A stretch of 17,586 bases of DNA from Scatosoma sp045537295 (GCA_045537295.1 JAZSPG010000026.1:1-17586), one strand, 5' to 3'. Shown: positions 7,505-14,367, counted from the first letter of the stretch. The notes: generated by a model not told the origin, from the sequence alone. Translations and numbers: made by a program.

Positions 7505-8757
7505 AAAACAATTACGATATCGTGATTATCGGAGGCGGTCCGGCAGGACTTGCCGCAGCGGTTTCCGCGTTCGACGAGGGGGTAAAAGATATTCTTATCC
7601 TTGAACGCGAGGAACGCCTCGGCGGTATACTCAATCAGTGTATACATAACGGTTTTGGTCTTACGCGGTTTAAGGAAAGTTTGTCTGGACCTGAATATGC
7701 CTCGCGTTTCGTGGACGAGGTTAAGGCGCGAAATATAGAGGTAATGACGCAAACTACCGTGCTTTCGCTTAGCAAGGATAAACAGGTTACGGCGATGAAC
7801 ACTACCTACGGTGTGTTCGTAATCCAAGCGAAAGCGGTGATTTTGGCAATGGGCTGTCGCGAACGCAGTCGCGGTGCGCTTAACGTAGCGGGCAGTCGTC
7901 CCGCAGGCGTATATTCGGCAGGCACGGCGCAAAAATACGTGAATATGAAAGGGTATTTACCCGGGAAGAGCGTCGTGATTTTAGGCTCGGGCGATATCGG
8001 GTTGATTATGGCGCGCCGAATGACGTTAGAGGGCGCAAAGGTACACGCCGTATGCGAAATCATGCCGTATTCCAGCGGATTAAAGCGGAATATCGCGCAA
8101 TGCTTAGACGATTTTAATATTCCTTTATATCTCAATCATACCATCACGAAAATCGAAGGAGAAAAACGCGTGACGGGCGTTGTGGTGTCAAAGGTTGATA
8201 AGGATAAAAAGGTAATACCTGGTACGGAAATGCATTTCGATTGCGATACCGTGTTGTTTTCCGTTGGGCTTATTCCTGAAAATGAACTGACCAAAGGCGC
8301 GGGAATCGCGCTCTCGCCCCGTACGCGCGGTGCGGTGGTGTACCAAAATCGCGAAACGGATGCGGACGGCGTATTTGCCTGTGGGAACGTTTTACAGGTG
8401 CACGATTTGGTGGATTTCGTTTCGGAAGAATCGGAACTTGCAGGAAAATCCGCGGTGCAGTACGTTAAAGAGGGTAAGAGAGAACGCAACGCGGTGGACG
8501 TCGTCAACGGCGCGAATATCGGTTATGTCGTACCGCAACGCATTGATAAAAATTTAAGCGGGGCAGTAAAGCTGTTCTTCCGTGTAACCAACACCTTCCG
8601 TAATTGCGTAATTACGGCGAAATGCGGGGATAAAATATTATTACAGCGCAAGAAAAAAATCGTCGTTCCAGGCGAAATGGAAACGCTGATTTTATCCGAG
8701 GCAAAAATCTCGGAATGTAACGAAAAAATCGAAGTGATTTTGGAGGAGCAGTTATGA
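7501..8757 (+). CDS. FAD/NAD(P)-dependent pyridine nucleotide-disulfide-type oxidoreductase
   Basis: A 418-aa two-dinucleotide-fold flavoprotein. FAD binding is shown by IVIIGGGPAGLAAA near the N-terminus and a second ATG-type motif near VFACGNVLQVHD. The NAD(P) fold is SVVILGSGDIGLIMARR in the middle. The RLGGILNQCIHNGFGL and GCRERSRGALNVAGSRPAG segments are typical of the partner protein of GlpA-like enzymes in Clostridia and of opine/cyanide-synthase-type oxidases. It probably passes electrons between the substrate flavoprotein and NAD or another carrier. It overlaps the genes on both sides by 4 bp (ATGA), which supports a three-subunit complex with the GlpA-like and DUF1667 proteins. Confidence 0.88.
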   Translation: MKNNYDIVIIGGGPAGLAAAVSAFDEGVKDILILEREERLGGILNQCIHNGFGLTRFKESLSGPEYASRFVDEVKARNIEVMTQTTVLSLSKDKQVTAMNTTYGVFVIQAKAVILAMGCRERSRGALNVAGSRPAGVYSAGTAQKYVNMKGYLPGKSVVILGSGDIGLIMARRMTLEGAKVHAVCEIMPYSSGLKRNIAQCLDDFNIPLYLNHTITKIEGEKRVTGVVVSKVDKDKKVIPGTEMHFDCDTVLFSVGLIPENELTKGAGIALSPRTRGAVVYQNRETDADGVFACGNVLQVHDLVDFVSEESELAGKSAVQYVKEGKRERNAVDVVNGANIGYVVPQRIDKNLSGAVKLFFRVTNTFRNCVITAKCGDKILLQRKKKIVVPGEMETLILSEAKISECNEKIEVILEEQL

Positions 8758-9101
8758 AAAAATTTTTGACCTGTATCGAATGTCCGATTGGTTGCGAAAT
8801 TGAAGTGGAAACGCAAAACGGCGAAATTCTTTCCGTAAAAGGCAATACCTGCCCTCGCGGAAAGGTATACGCCGAAAACGAAGTGACTTGCCCTAAACGC
8901 GTGGTTACTTCTACTGTTCGCGCAAAAAACGGCGTGATGGTACCCGTAAAAACGGATAAACCCGTTAAAAAGAGCGAAATTTTCGCGGTAATGGAAAAAA
9001 TAAATAAAACGGTGTGCGCATTACCCGTAAAAATAGGGGATATTTTAGTGGAAAATATCTCGGACGACGCGCATTTGGTTGCAACGTGGAATATCGACTA
9101 A
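8754..9101 (+). CDS. DUF1667 cysteine-rich protein, third subunit of the oxidoreductase
   Basis: A 115-aa protein of the DUF1667 family. The N-terminal half has four ordered cysteines in CIECPIGC, CPRG and CPKR contexts, resembling the Fe-S binding segment of molybdopterin oxidoreductases but without the rest of that enzyme. The C-terminal half is rich in Lys and Val and ends in a SDDAHLVATWNID tail. Members of this family are almost always encoded right after the two FAD proteins seen here, and the 4-bp overlap agrees. A role as a small electron-transfer or structural Fe-S subunit is likely but not proven. The biochemical function remains open. Confidence 0.9.
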   Translation: MKKFLTCIECPIGCEIEVETQNGEILSVKGNTCPRGKVYAENEVTCPKRVVTSTVRAKNGVMVPVKTDKPVKKSEIFAVMEKINKTVCALPVKIGDILVENISDDAHLVATWNID

Positions 9102-9112
9102 GGAGCTAAAAA

Positions 9113-9922
9113 ATGCAAGACTATTTTGGCAAAAACGCTGACGCGTTAAAAAACAAAAAGCTGTTTTTATTCGATATGGACGGTACGATTTACCGTGAAA
9201 ACGATTTATTCGACGGGGTTATCGAATTGCTGGCAAAAATCAAAAATGACGGGGGTATGTACGCGTTTATCACCAACAATCCCTCCAAATCAGTAAAAGA
9301 TTACTTAAAAAAACTCAACAACCTCGGCATAAACGAGGTGCGGGAGGAAAACTTTTTTACCTCTGCCCAAGCCTCCATTATGATTTTCAAGGAAAAGTTC
9401 GGCAACAATCTTATTTACGCCCAAGGCACGAAATCTTTTATCGACGAATTAAAGGATAACGGATTAACCGTTACGCAAAAATACGACCCTAACGCCGTTG
9501 CCGTACTCGTAGCGTTCGACCCCGAAATTACGGGCGAAAAATTGCGTAATACCTGCGAAATTTTAACCAAATGCGATATTCCTTATTACGCGACGAATCC
9601 CGACTGGGTTTGCCCCGTGGAATTCGGTGCGATTCCCGATTGCGGTTCTATGTGCATTGGGATTGAATACGCGACGAACAAAAAACCTATTTTTATCGAC
9701 AAACCACAACCGCTTATGATTTTTGAGCTGATGAAAAAATTTGGATACAGCAAAGAAGAAACCGTCGTAATCGGCGACAGGCTGTATACAGATATTGCGT
9801 CAGGGGTAAATGCGGGCGTGGATACCGTTTGCGTTTTGACGGGTGAGGCGACGCTTAAAGATATAGAAGAAAGCGAAATAAAGCCCGCTTTTGTGTTAGA
9901 AAGCGTAAAAGATTTGCTGTAA
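9113..9922 (+). CDS. HAD-IIA (NagD/phosphoglycolate-type) phosphatase
   Basis: A 269-aa haloacid-dehalogenase phosphatase of subclass IIA. Motif I is FDMDGT with nucleophile D21 and acid/base D23. Motif II is FITNNPS, the motif III lysine lies in FIDKPQPLM, and motif IV is VIGDRLYTDIASG with D222. The C2-type cap between motifs II and III is present. The family includes NagD, 4-nitrophenylphosphatases and glycerol-phosphate or 2-phosphoglycolate phosphatases. Its position 11 nt after DUF1667, with its own GGAG site, suggests it acts on a metabolite of this pathway, such as glycerol phosphate. That is inference from context. No strong terminator follows; only a weak AAACC/GGTTT stem is seen near 9958-9979. 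Confidence 0.9.
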   Translation: MQDYFGKNADALKNKKLFLFDMDGTIYRENDLFDGVIELLAKIKNDGGMYAFITNNPSKSVKDYLKKLNNLGINEVREENFFTSAQASIMIFKEKFGNNLIYAQGTKSFIDELKDNGLTVTQKYDPNAVAVLVAFDPEITGEKLRNTCEILTKCDIPYYATNPDWVCPVEFGAIPDCGSMCIGIEYATNKKPIFIDKPQPLMIFELMKKFGYSKEETVVIGDRLYTDIASGVNAGVDTVCVLTGEATLKDIEESEIKPAFVLESVKDLL

Positions 9923-9976
9923 GGACATACCGCTGAATTTTCTTGCGTAAAATATAACAAAACCTATCCTTTTCGG

Positions 9977-10005
9977 TTTACTTTTTTATAGAAAAGATGT
10001 ATAAT
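9977..10005 (+). promoter_or_regulatory. Promoter upstream of mgtC-like operon
   Basis: TTTACT (9977-9982), a 17-bp spacer and TATAAT (10000-10005) lie 35 bp before the MgtC start. A second TATAAT at 10013-10018 has no matching -35. The 118-bp gap holds no recognisable magnesium riboswitch. Confidence 0.7.
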
Positions 10006-10040
10006 AATTTATTATAATATATATAAGGAAGGACAAAAGT

Positions 10041-10691
10041 ATGGAAAACGCATTGGTTCAATTATCCACTTTATTAGATTTATTGCTTTCGGTTGTTTTA
10101 GGTTTTCTTATCGGATTTGAACGCAAGCAACGTTTCAAAGAAGCGGGCGTTCGCACGCATACCATCGTTTGTGTGGGTTCGGCGCTGATGATGATTATTT
10201 CTAAAAATATCGGTAACGGCGACCCTGGTCGTATCGCGGCGCAAATTGTAACGGGTATCGGTTTCCTCGGCGCAGGTATGATTGTGTATAAGCAACACGA
10301 AGTAAAGGGGCTTACCACGGCGGCAGGTATTTGGGCAACCGCAGGTATCGGTATGGCTTGCGGTTGCAGATTGAGTGTCCTTGCGCTCGGCGCAACGCTC
10401 ATGATTATTACCGTACAATGCGTATTCCATTTACCGTACCGCATTTTCCGCGCGAAAAAGTATTATTCGGTAAAAATCGAATTTTTGCGCACAGGCGACG
10501 AGAATTTGAAAATTAAAGAAATTTTCGGTACGGATAGATTTAACCATTTGGTTTTAACGCGCGATAGCGAAGGTCGCGTCGTGTATAGCGCCACGCTTAC
10601 CACGGATAAAGAATTTTCTTCTACCCGTTTGAACGAAATTATGGAAGAAAATTCGTTTATTAGCTTGTTGGAGCGTTGTGATAATACTTAA
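10041..10691 (+). CDS. MgtC/SapB-family membrane protein
   Basis: A 216-aa integral membrane protein. The N-terminal MgtC domain spans about residues 8-140 with several hydrophobic helices. It carries the family signatures GFLIGFERKQRFKEAGVRTHTIV, DPGRIAAQIVTGIGFLGAGMI and VKGLTTAAGIWATAGIGMA. The C-terminal 70 residues are soluble and match the small ACT-like tail of many members. Enteric MgtC is linked to growth at low magnesium and to control of ATP synthase; most bacterial homologues have no known role. It is preceded by AAGGAAGGA and its own promoter and is followed 12 nt later by the glycerol-1-phosphate dehydrogenase, so it heads a three-gene operon. Confidence 0.93.
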   Translation: MENALVQLSTLLDLLLSVVLGFLIGFERKQRFKEAGVRTHTIVCVGSALMMIISKNIGNGDPGRIAAQIVTGIGFLGAGMIVYKQHEVKGLTTAAGIWATAGIGMACGCRLSVLALGATLMIITVQCVFHLPYRIFRAKKYYSVKIEFLRTGDENLKIKEIFGTDRFNHLVLTRDSEGRVVYSATLTTDKEFSSTRLNEIMEENSFISLLERCDNT

Positions 10692-10703
10692 TAAGAGGTA
10701 CTT

Positions 10704-11804
10704 ATGAATATCAACATAGAATACCGTCACGAAAGCGGTTTTATTAAATTTTTCAACCGTATCAAGGATAAGCGGGTAACGGTGATTTACGATATAAACA
10801 CCAAACCTTTTGCTGAGCAAATCAAAGGAGAAATATCCCGCTATGCCAAAGAGATATTGTCGGTGGAATATCCCGATGAGGAATTAATTCCAAGCGAAGA
10901 TAAATGCGAACAAGCGTTTGAAACGGCGAAAAATTCCCATTACGTGCTTGCGGTGGGGAGCGGAACGCTGAACGATATGTCGAAGTCCGTGTCTACACGC
11001 TTGCAAATTGAATGTGGCGTGCTGGTTACGGCGGCGAGTATGGACGGATATTGTTCCAAGGGTTCGGCTTTAATGAAAGGCGGATTTAAGGTAACGGACG
11101 AGGTGCATACGCCGAGCGATATTTTAATCGATTTAGAAATCGTAAGAAACGCGCCTAAAAATATGACGGGAGCGGGATTTGGCGATATTATCGGTAAATA
11201 TACCTGCCTTACCGACTGGAAATTATCGAATATCGTCAACGGCGAACCTATTCACGAGGAGGCGTTTGCGTTAATGGAAAAAGCGCGCGCGGAATGTGTG
11301 GGTGCGTTTGAGGACTTAACTAAGTATAAGGCGGAGGCTATCGCAAAGCTTATGAACGCTTTGGTGACGGCAGGACTTTCTATGGCGATTTGCGGTAATT
11401 CCCGTCCCGCAAGCGGTAGCGAACACCATCAGTCGCATTTTTTGGAAATGGATTTCGTGCGTCGCGGTGAAAAGGTACCTTTACACGGCGTAAAGGTGGC
11501 TATCGGAACGATGGTTTCTATTACGCTTTACAACTACTTGAAAGATAACGAAATTTCTTTTAAGGGCGCGGAAAAGGTGTACAAGCTTGTAGATGAATTG
11601 CCGAGCGTAGAAGAAATAAAAGCAATGCTTGAAAAAATGGGCTGTCCCACGAGATTTTCTCAAATCGGCGTTCGGGAAGAAACGATGGAAGAAATGCTCG
11701 AAAAGGCGTATACCGTTCGCGACAGATACACCGTTTTAACGCTTTTCCACGATTTAGGATTAACGGAAAAGGTAAAACCGCTTTTAATTAAACGCTTTTA
11801 TTGA
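10704..11804 (+). CDS. sn-glycerol-1-phosphate dehydrogenase (AraM/EgsA family)
   Basis: A 366-aa member of the iron-type alcohol dehydrogenase superfamily, of the AraM/EgsA branch that reduces dihydroxyacetone phosphate with NAD(P)H to sn-glycerol 1-phosphate. Features are the nucleotide loop AVGSGTLNDMSK (from about residue 82), the branch signature AASMDGYCSKGSAL, and metal-ligand candidates D161 (GAGFGDIIGKYT), H241 or H245 (SGSEHHQSHF) and H261 (PLHGVKVAIG). In archaea this makes the lipid backbone; in Bacillus it feeds heptaprenylglyceryl phosphate. No PcrB-like prenyltransferase is present in this window, so the fate of the product is unknown. RBS AAGAGG lies at 10693-10698. The downstream HAD gene follows after 13 nt. 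Confidence 0.92.
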   Translation: MNINIEYRHESGFIKFFNRIKDKRVTVIYDINTKPFAEQIKGEISRYAKEILSVEYPDEELIPSEDKCEQAFETAKNSHYVLAVGSGTLNDMSKSVSTRLQIECGVLVTAASMDGYCSKGSALMKGGFKVTDEVHTPSDILIDLEIVRNAPKNMTGAGFGDIIGKYTCLTDWKLSNIVNGEPIHEEAFALMEKARAECVGAFEDLTKYKAEAIAKLMNALVTAGLSMAICGNSRPASGSEHHQSHFLEMDFVRRGEKVPLHGVKVAIGTMVSITLYNYLKDNEISFKGAEKVYKLVDELPSVEEIKAMLEKMGCPTRFSQIGVREETMEEMLEKAYTVRDRYTVLTLFHDLGLTEKVKPLLIKRFY

Positions 11805-11817
11805 TTGAGGAATTGAT

Positions 11818-12528
11818 ATGCAAAGGAAAAAATTGATATGTTTCGACTTGGACGGAACGCTTACGCAACACCGTTCGAAACTTGAAAAAGAAAACAGAGA
11901 AGTTCTTGATTTACTTCAAAAAAAGTATAAAGTAATTATGGTCGGAGCAGGTAACGCGGAACGCATTTACGCGCAAATGAACGAATACCCGATTGATATT
12001 ATCGCGAATTACGGTATGCAAGAAAGTAAAATGATAGACGGTAAATTCACCGTTGTAAAGCAAATTACGACAGAGCCTGATAAGGACTACTTCCTTGAAA
12101 AAGCTGAATATCTTCGCAAAAAATACGGGTATACGCAATACAAAGGCGATTCGTTAGAATTTCACGCAACGGGAATGGTTACCTTTGCGTTGCTCGGTAC
12201 AAAAGCGGACGTCGCGGATAAAATTGCATTTGACCCCACGCGAGAAAAACGCAAGGTTTTATATCCCGAAGTGTTAGAATTATTCCCGAATTATACGGTG
12301 TATATCGGCGGTTCGTCCTCTTTTGATTTTACGGAAAAGAAATATAATAAATACGACGCGATAATGGAATACGCCAAAGAAAACGGGTATAAAAAGGAAG
12401 AAATTTTGTATATCGGCGACGATTTCGGCGACGGGGGCGGGGATAGCCATATCCGTATCGGTGGTATGGATTATATAGAAGTTCTCGATTATCGTCAGTT
12501 GAAAAGTAAATTGCAATATTTATTTTAA
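11818..12528 (+). CDS. HAD-IIB hydrolase resembling eukaryotic-type phosphomannomutase
   Basis: A 236-aa HAD-IIB protein. Motif I is CFDLDGT (D10, D12). The rest follows the eukaryotic PMM layout closely: MVGAGNAERIYAQM in place of the VVGGSD segment, an IANYGMQ stretch, FDPTREKRK, IGGSSSFDFTEKKYNKYDAI, and a terminal metal site GDDFGDGGGDSHIRI. In PMM the cap segment carries arginines that bind the sugar phosphate; here the matching stretch is KGDSLEFHATGMVTFALLGTK, with those arginines replaced. It is therefore more likely a phosphatase, or a mutase with another substrate, than a true phosphomannomutase. It is the last gene of the MgtC/G1P-dehydrogenase operon and may act on a glycerol- or sugar-phosphate connected to that step. 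RBS GAGGAA lies at 11807-11812. Confidence 0.82.
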   Translation: MQRKKLICFDLDGTLTQHRSKLEKENREVLDLLQKKYKVIMVGAGNAERIYAQMNEYPIDIIANYGMQESKMIDGKFTVVKQITTEPDKDYFLEKAEYLRKKYGYTQYKGDSLEFHATGMVTFALLGTKADVADKIAFDPTREKRKVLYPEVLELFPNYTVYIGGSSSFDFTEKKYNKYDAIMEYAKENGYKKEEILYIGDDFGDGGGDSHIRIGGMDYIEVLDYRQLKSKLQYLF

Positions 12529-12536
12529 CAAAAATC

Positions 12537-12570
12537 AAGGTTTTTCATAAAAAACGAAAAATCCTTTTTT
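12537..12570 (+). terminator. Intrinsic terminator of the MgtC-G1PDH-HAD operon
   Basis: AAGGTTTTTC (12537-12546) pairs with GAAAAA (12556-12561) and CCTT (12563-12566) with one bulged T. The loop is 9 nt and is followed by a T-run to 12570. It begins 9 nt after the HAD stop codon. Confidence 0.75.
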
Positions 12571-12586
12571 ATTGCCTTAAAAATAT

Positions 12587-12615
12587 TTGACAAAAGTATT
12601 TTTTTGTTATATAAT
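12587..12615 (+). promoter_or_regulatory. Perfect consensus sigma-A promoter for tRNA-Trp
   Basis: TTGACA (12587-12592), a 17-bp spacer and TATAAT (12610-12615) match the consensus at every position. The predicted start point near 12622 lies only a few bases before the mature tRNA 5' end at 12628, as expected for a strong stable-RNA promoter with a very short leader. Confidence 0.9.
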
Positions 12616-12627
12616 AGCCGTGTTGTT

Positions 12628-12701
12628 AGGGGTTTGGTATAGAGGTTGTGCCTTGGTCTCCAAAACCAAAGAGATGAGTTCAAGTCTTATAGCCCCTGCC
12701 A
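12628..12701 (+). tRNA. tRNA-Trp (anticodon CCA)
   Basis: A 74-nt cloverleaf can be folded by eye. The acceptor is AGGGGTT with AGCCCCT, with discriminator G and encoded CCA. The anticodon stem TTGGT/ACCAA closes loop CTCCAAA, giving anticodon CCA. The T arm is ATGAG-TTCAAGT-CTTAT and the D arm is GTAT-AGAGGTT-GTGC. The A1-U72, G5-C68, G73 and CCA set fits bacterial TrpRS identity. U8-A14, GG in the D loop and TTCAA in the T loop are kept. The D and T stems are weak, with G-U pairs, and the position normally holding a pyrimidine before the T stem is G. With anticodon CCA it reads UGG only. It stands alone between two protein operons, with its own consensus promoter. Confidence 0.88.
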
Positions 12702-12710
12702 AGAGATATG

Positions 12711-12750
12711 CGCCCCGAAAGCAAGGCTTGCTTTCGGGGCGTGTTATTTT
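12711..12750 (+). terminator. GC-rich hairpin after tRNA-Trp (terminator, possibly leaky)
   Basis: CGCCCCGAAAGCAAG (12711-12725) and CTTGCTTTCGGGGCG (12727-12741) form a near-perfect 15-bp palindrome with one central base. It starts 9 nt after the tRNA CCA end. The following TGTTATTTTATC is T-rich but interrupted. No other promoter is visible before rnhA (ATG at 12771), so read-through from the tRNA promoter may drive that gene. Confidence 0.75.
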
Positions 12751-12770
12751 ATCGACAAAGAGGAATTTGT

Positions 12771-13238
12771 ATGAAAAAGACGGTAACGCTGTATACGGAC
12801 GGCGCTTGCTCGGGAAACCCGGGTATCGGCGGGTATGGCGGTATTCTTATTTACGGCGATATCCAGCGCGAATATAGCGGAGGGGAATTGCAAACCACCA
12901 ACAACCGTATGGAAATTACCGCGGTTTTAGAGGGTTTGAAACGCTTAAAATACCCCTGCAAAGTAGAGGTTTACAGCGATTCGGCGTATACAGTAAACGC
13001 TTTCAACGAAGGTTGGATTTACGGTTGGAAAAAGACGGGTTGGAAGAAAGCGGACGGAAAAGCCGTGCAAAATATCGATTTGTGGGAAGAACTTTACGCA
13101 CTTACGAAAACGCACGAAGTTACCTTTCATAAAGTAGCAGGACACGCGGATAACCCCTTAAACAACCGTTGCGACGAGCTTGCGCGGGGCGCGATAGTAG
13201 AGATTAGAAAAACGCTTCCGCCTATTGAGGAAGAATAA
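12771..13238 (+). CDS. rnhA: Ribonuclease HI
   Basis: RNase HI cuts the RNA strand of RNA-DNA hybrids, removing R-loops and primers. The 155-aa protein shows the four catalytic carboxylates in their usual contexts: D10 (YTDGACSGNPG), E48 (TTNNRMEITA), D70 (YSDSAY) and D135 (NNRCDELA). It also has the flexible-loop His H125 (KVAGHAD) and the basic WKKTGWKKADGK handle. I chose ATG 12771, which has AGAGG at 12759-12763 and gives the E. coli length. A longer frame open from 12708 would run through the terminator hairpin and has no conserved sequence. It follows the tRNA-Trp unit; no separate promoter is evident. Confidence 0.96.
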   Translation: MKKTVTLYTDGACSGNPGIGGYGGILIYGDIQREYSGGELQTTNNRMEITAVLEGLKRLKYPCKVEVYSDSAYTVNAFNEGWIYGWKKTGWKKADGKAVQNIDLWEELYALTKTHEVTFHKVAGHADNPLNNRCDELARGAIVEIRKTLPPIEEE

Positions 13239-13292
13239 TTTTTGCCACCGACGACTATACTATAACAAAGTATTTGATAGGGCGGGTGGGCT

Positions 13293-14213
13293 ATGCAAAA
13301 AAGAAAAGATGTTATAAAAGATAAGAGCGCGCTTATCCGCGTTCTTATCTTTTTTTTATTAACGGCGGGTAGCGTGGTCTTTTCCTTGCTTTGTCTAAAT
13401 TTAACAAAGGTTTCGTTTTTCGTCAAACGGAAAACGCTAAGCACCGTTTTTATTTGCTTGTTTTTTAGCTTACTTTGCGCGGTTTCGTTGTGGACGGTAT
13501 ATAAAGAAAAAACCACGTTTACAAAAAGCCTTATCAGTGTTTATGCCTTTATTTTATTTTGCCTCGGACTTCTTTTTGTTTTGCAAAAAACGGGCTTTTT
13601 TGTAATCGTACAGGATGAACAAGCGTTTCAAGCGTTTTTAGAACGCTTTGGGATTTGGATGCCGATACTGTATATTTTATTGCAATATTTACAGGTTGTT
13701 ATCCTGCCCATTCCAAGTATAGTCAGTACCTTGGCGGGAGTAGCGTTATTCGGCGCGTTTTACGCGATGGTTTATAGTTTAATCGGTATTATTTTAGGCT
13801 CGCTTACCGCATTTTTTATCGGTAAAAAGCTCGGCTACAAGGCGGTTGCGTGGTTAGTCGGGGAAGATACGCTTTTTAAGTGGCAGAAAAAATTAAAAGG
13901 CAAGGATAATTTTATATTAACCGCAATGTTTTTATTGCCGTTATTCCCCGACGATATTTTATGTTTTTTAGCAGGACTTTCGTCTATGAGCGTCAAATAT
14001 TTTATCGTTATGATTATCTTAACCCGTTTAATAGGAATTTTCGCGACCTGTTATTCCATTGATTTTATACCCTTTAATACTTGGTGGGGGTTGCTCGCTT
14101 GGGGCGTTATATTCGTCGTTATCGCGCTCACATTTTATCTCGTTTATAAAAATATGGAAAAACTGCAAGCTTGGTATTCCAAGCTTTTCAAAAAATCTAA
14201 AAAAAATAAATAA
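13293..14213 (+). CDS. TVP38/TMEM64 (VTT-domain) membrane protein
   Basis: A 306-aa polytopic membrane protein. The VTT/SNARE-associated domain covers about residues 120-255, with the family patterns LPIPSIVSTLAGVALFGAF, IGIILGSLTAFFIGKKLG and FLLPLFPDDILCFLAGLSSM. Some DedA-superfamily relatives move lipids or their carriers across the membrane; for this branch the substrate is unknown. Three extra hydrophobic helices (about residues 13-35, 48-70 and 78-103) precede the domain, so the protein is longer than the usual 200-240 aa. The Lys-rich C-terminus is probably cytoplasmic. The start is uncertain: the only candidate site is GGTGGG, poorer than its neighbours, and a strong terminator hairpin overlies codons 8-22. 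No internal Met offers a better start before the VTT domain. Confidence 0.85.
   Translation: MQKRKDVIKDKSALIRVLIFFLLTAGSVVFSLLCLNLTKVSFFVKRKTLSTVFICLFFSLLCAVSLWTVYKEKTTFTKSLISVYAFILFCLGLLFVLQKTGFFVIVQDEQAFQAFLERFGIWMPILYILLQYLQVVILPIPSIVSTLAGVALFGAFYAMVYSLIGIILGSLTAFFIGKKLGYKAVAWLVGEDTLFKWQKKLKGKDNFILTAMFLLPLFPDDILCFLAGLSSMSVKYFIVMIILTRLIGIFATCYSIDFIPFNTWWGLLAWGVIFVVIALTFYLVYKNMEKLQAWYSKLFKKSKKNK
13316..13357 (+). terminator. Strong intrinsic terminator within the 5' coding sequence of the VTT gene
   Basis: AAGATAAGAGCGCG (13318-13331) pairs with CGCGTTCTTATCTT (13338-13351) through 14 bp with one G-U, around a 6-nt CTTATC loop. The stem extends by two A-T pairs, and the 3' arm runs into eight Ts (13350-13357). 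It is the best-formed terminator in the + direction in this window. It lies 80 nt after the rnhA stop, but inside the predicted VTT reading frame. Confidence 0.8.
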
Positions 14214-14367
14214 TTTTATAACGCTCTTTTCATACTCATTTATAGTCGAACCCGTCCAAGCAACGCAAAAAATGCAAGAAATTGCGTTTGAGCGCGCGAA
14301 AAAGTGGAAATGAGCGTTTATTTTTGAAAAAAGTGACAATTTTGTTAAAAAATTTTTCATCATTCAC
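14214..14367. other. Gene-free stretch with a nested stem-loop
   Basis: No credible gene lies between the VTT stop and the next promoter. AACGCTC (14220-14226), TTTC and ACT pair with AGT, GAAA and GAGCGTT (ending at 14318) across small interior loops. Inside lies a separate hairpin, AAATGCAA-GAAA-TTGCGTTT (14270-14289), with a GNRA loop. TATTTTTG follows the outer stem. It could be a structured 3' end of the VTT transcript, a small RNA or a remnant of a small inverted-repeat element. Confidence 0.4.

Noticed and set aside
7399..7932. 177-aa - strand frame opposite the FAD oxidoreductases
   Set aside because: It lies antisense across two well-supported overlapping genes and shows no known motif.
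9958..9990. Terminator after the HAD-IIA gene
   Set aside because: Only a 5-bp AAACC/GGTTT stem with a 10-nt loop precedes the T-run; too weak to list as a feature.
10704..11804. Archaeal gene transfer of the G1P dehydrogenase
   Set aside because: The AraM/EgsA branch is widespread in Bacillota, and base composition and codon use look like the neighbours.
12628..12701. tRNA-Trp as a sign of UGA recoding
   Set aside because: The anticodon is CCA, which reads UGG only, and mutS, mutL and other genes end in TGA at sensible points.
12708..12770. Longer rnhA start at 12708
   Set aside because: The extension translates the terminator hairpin, and RNase HI normally begins at the MKKTVTLYTDG segment.
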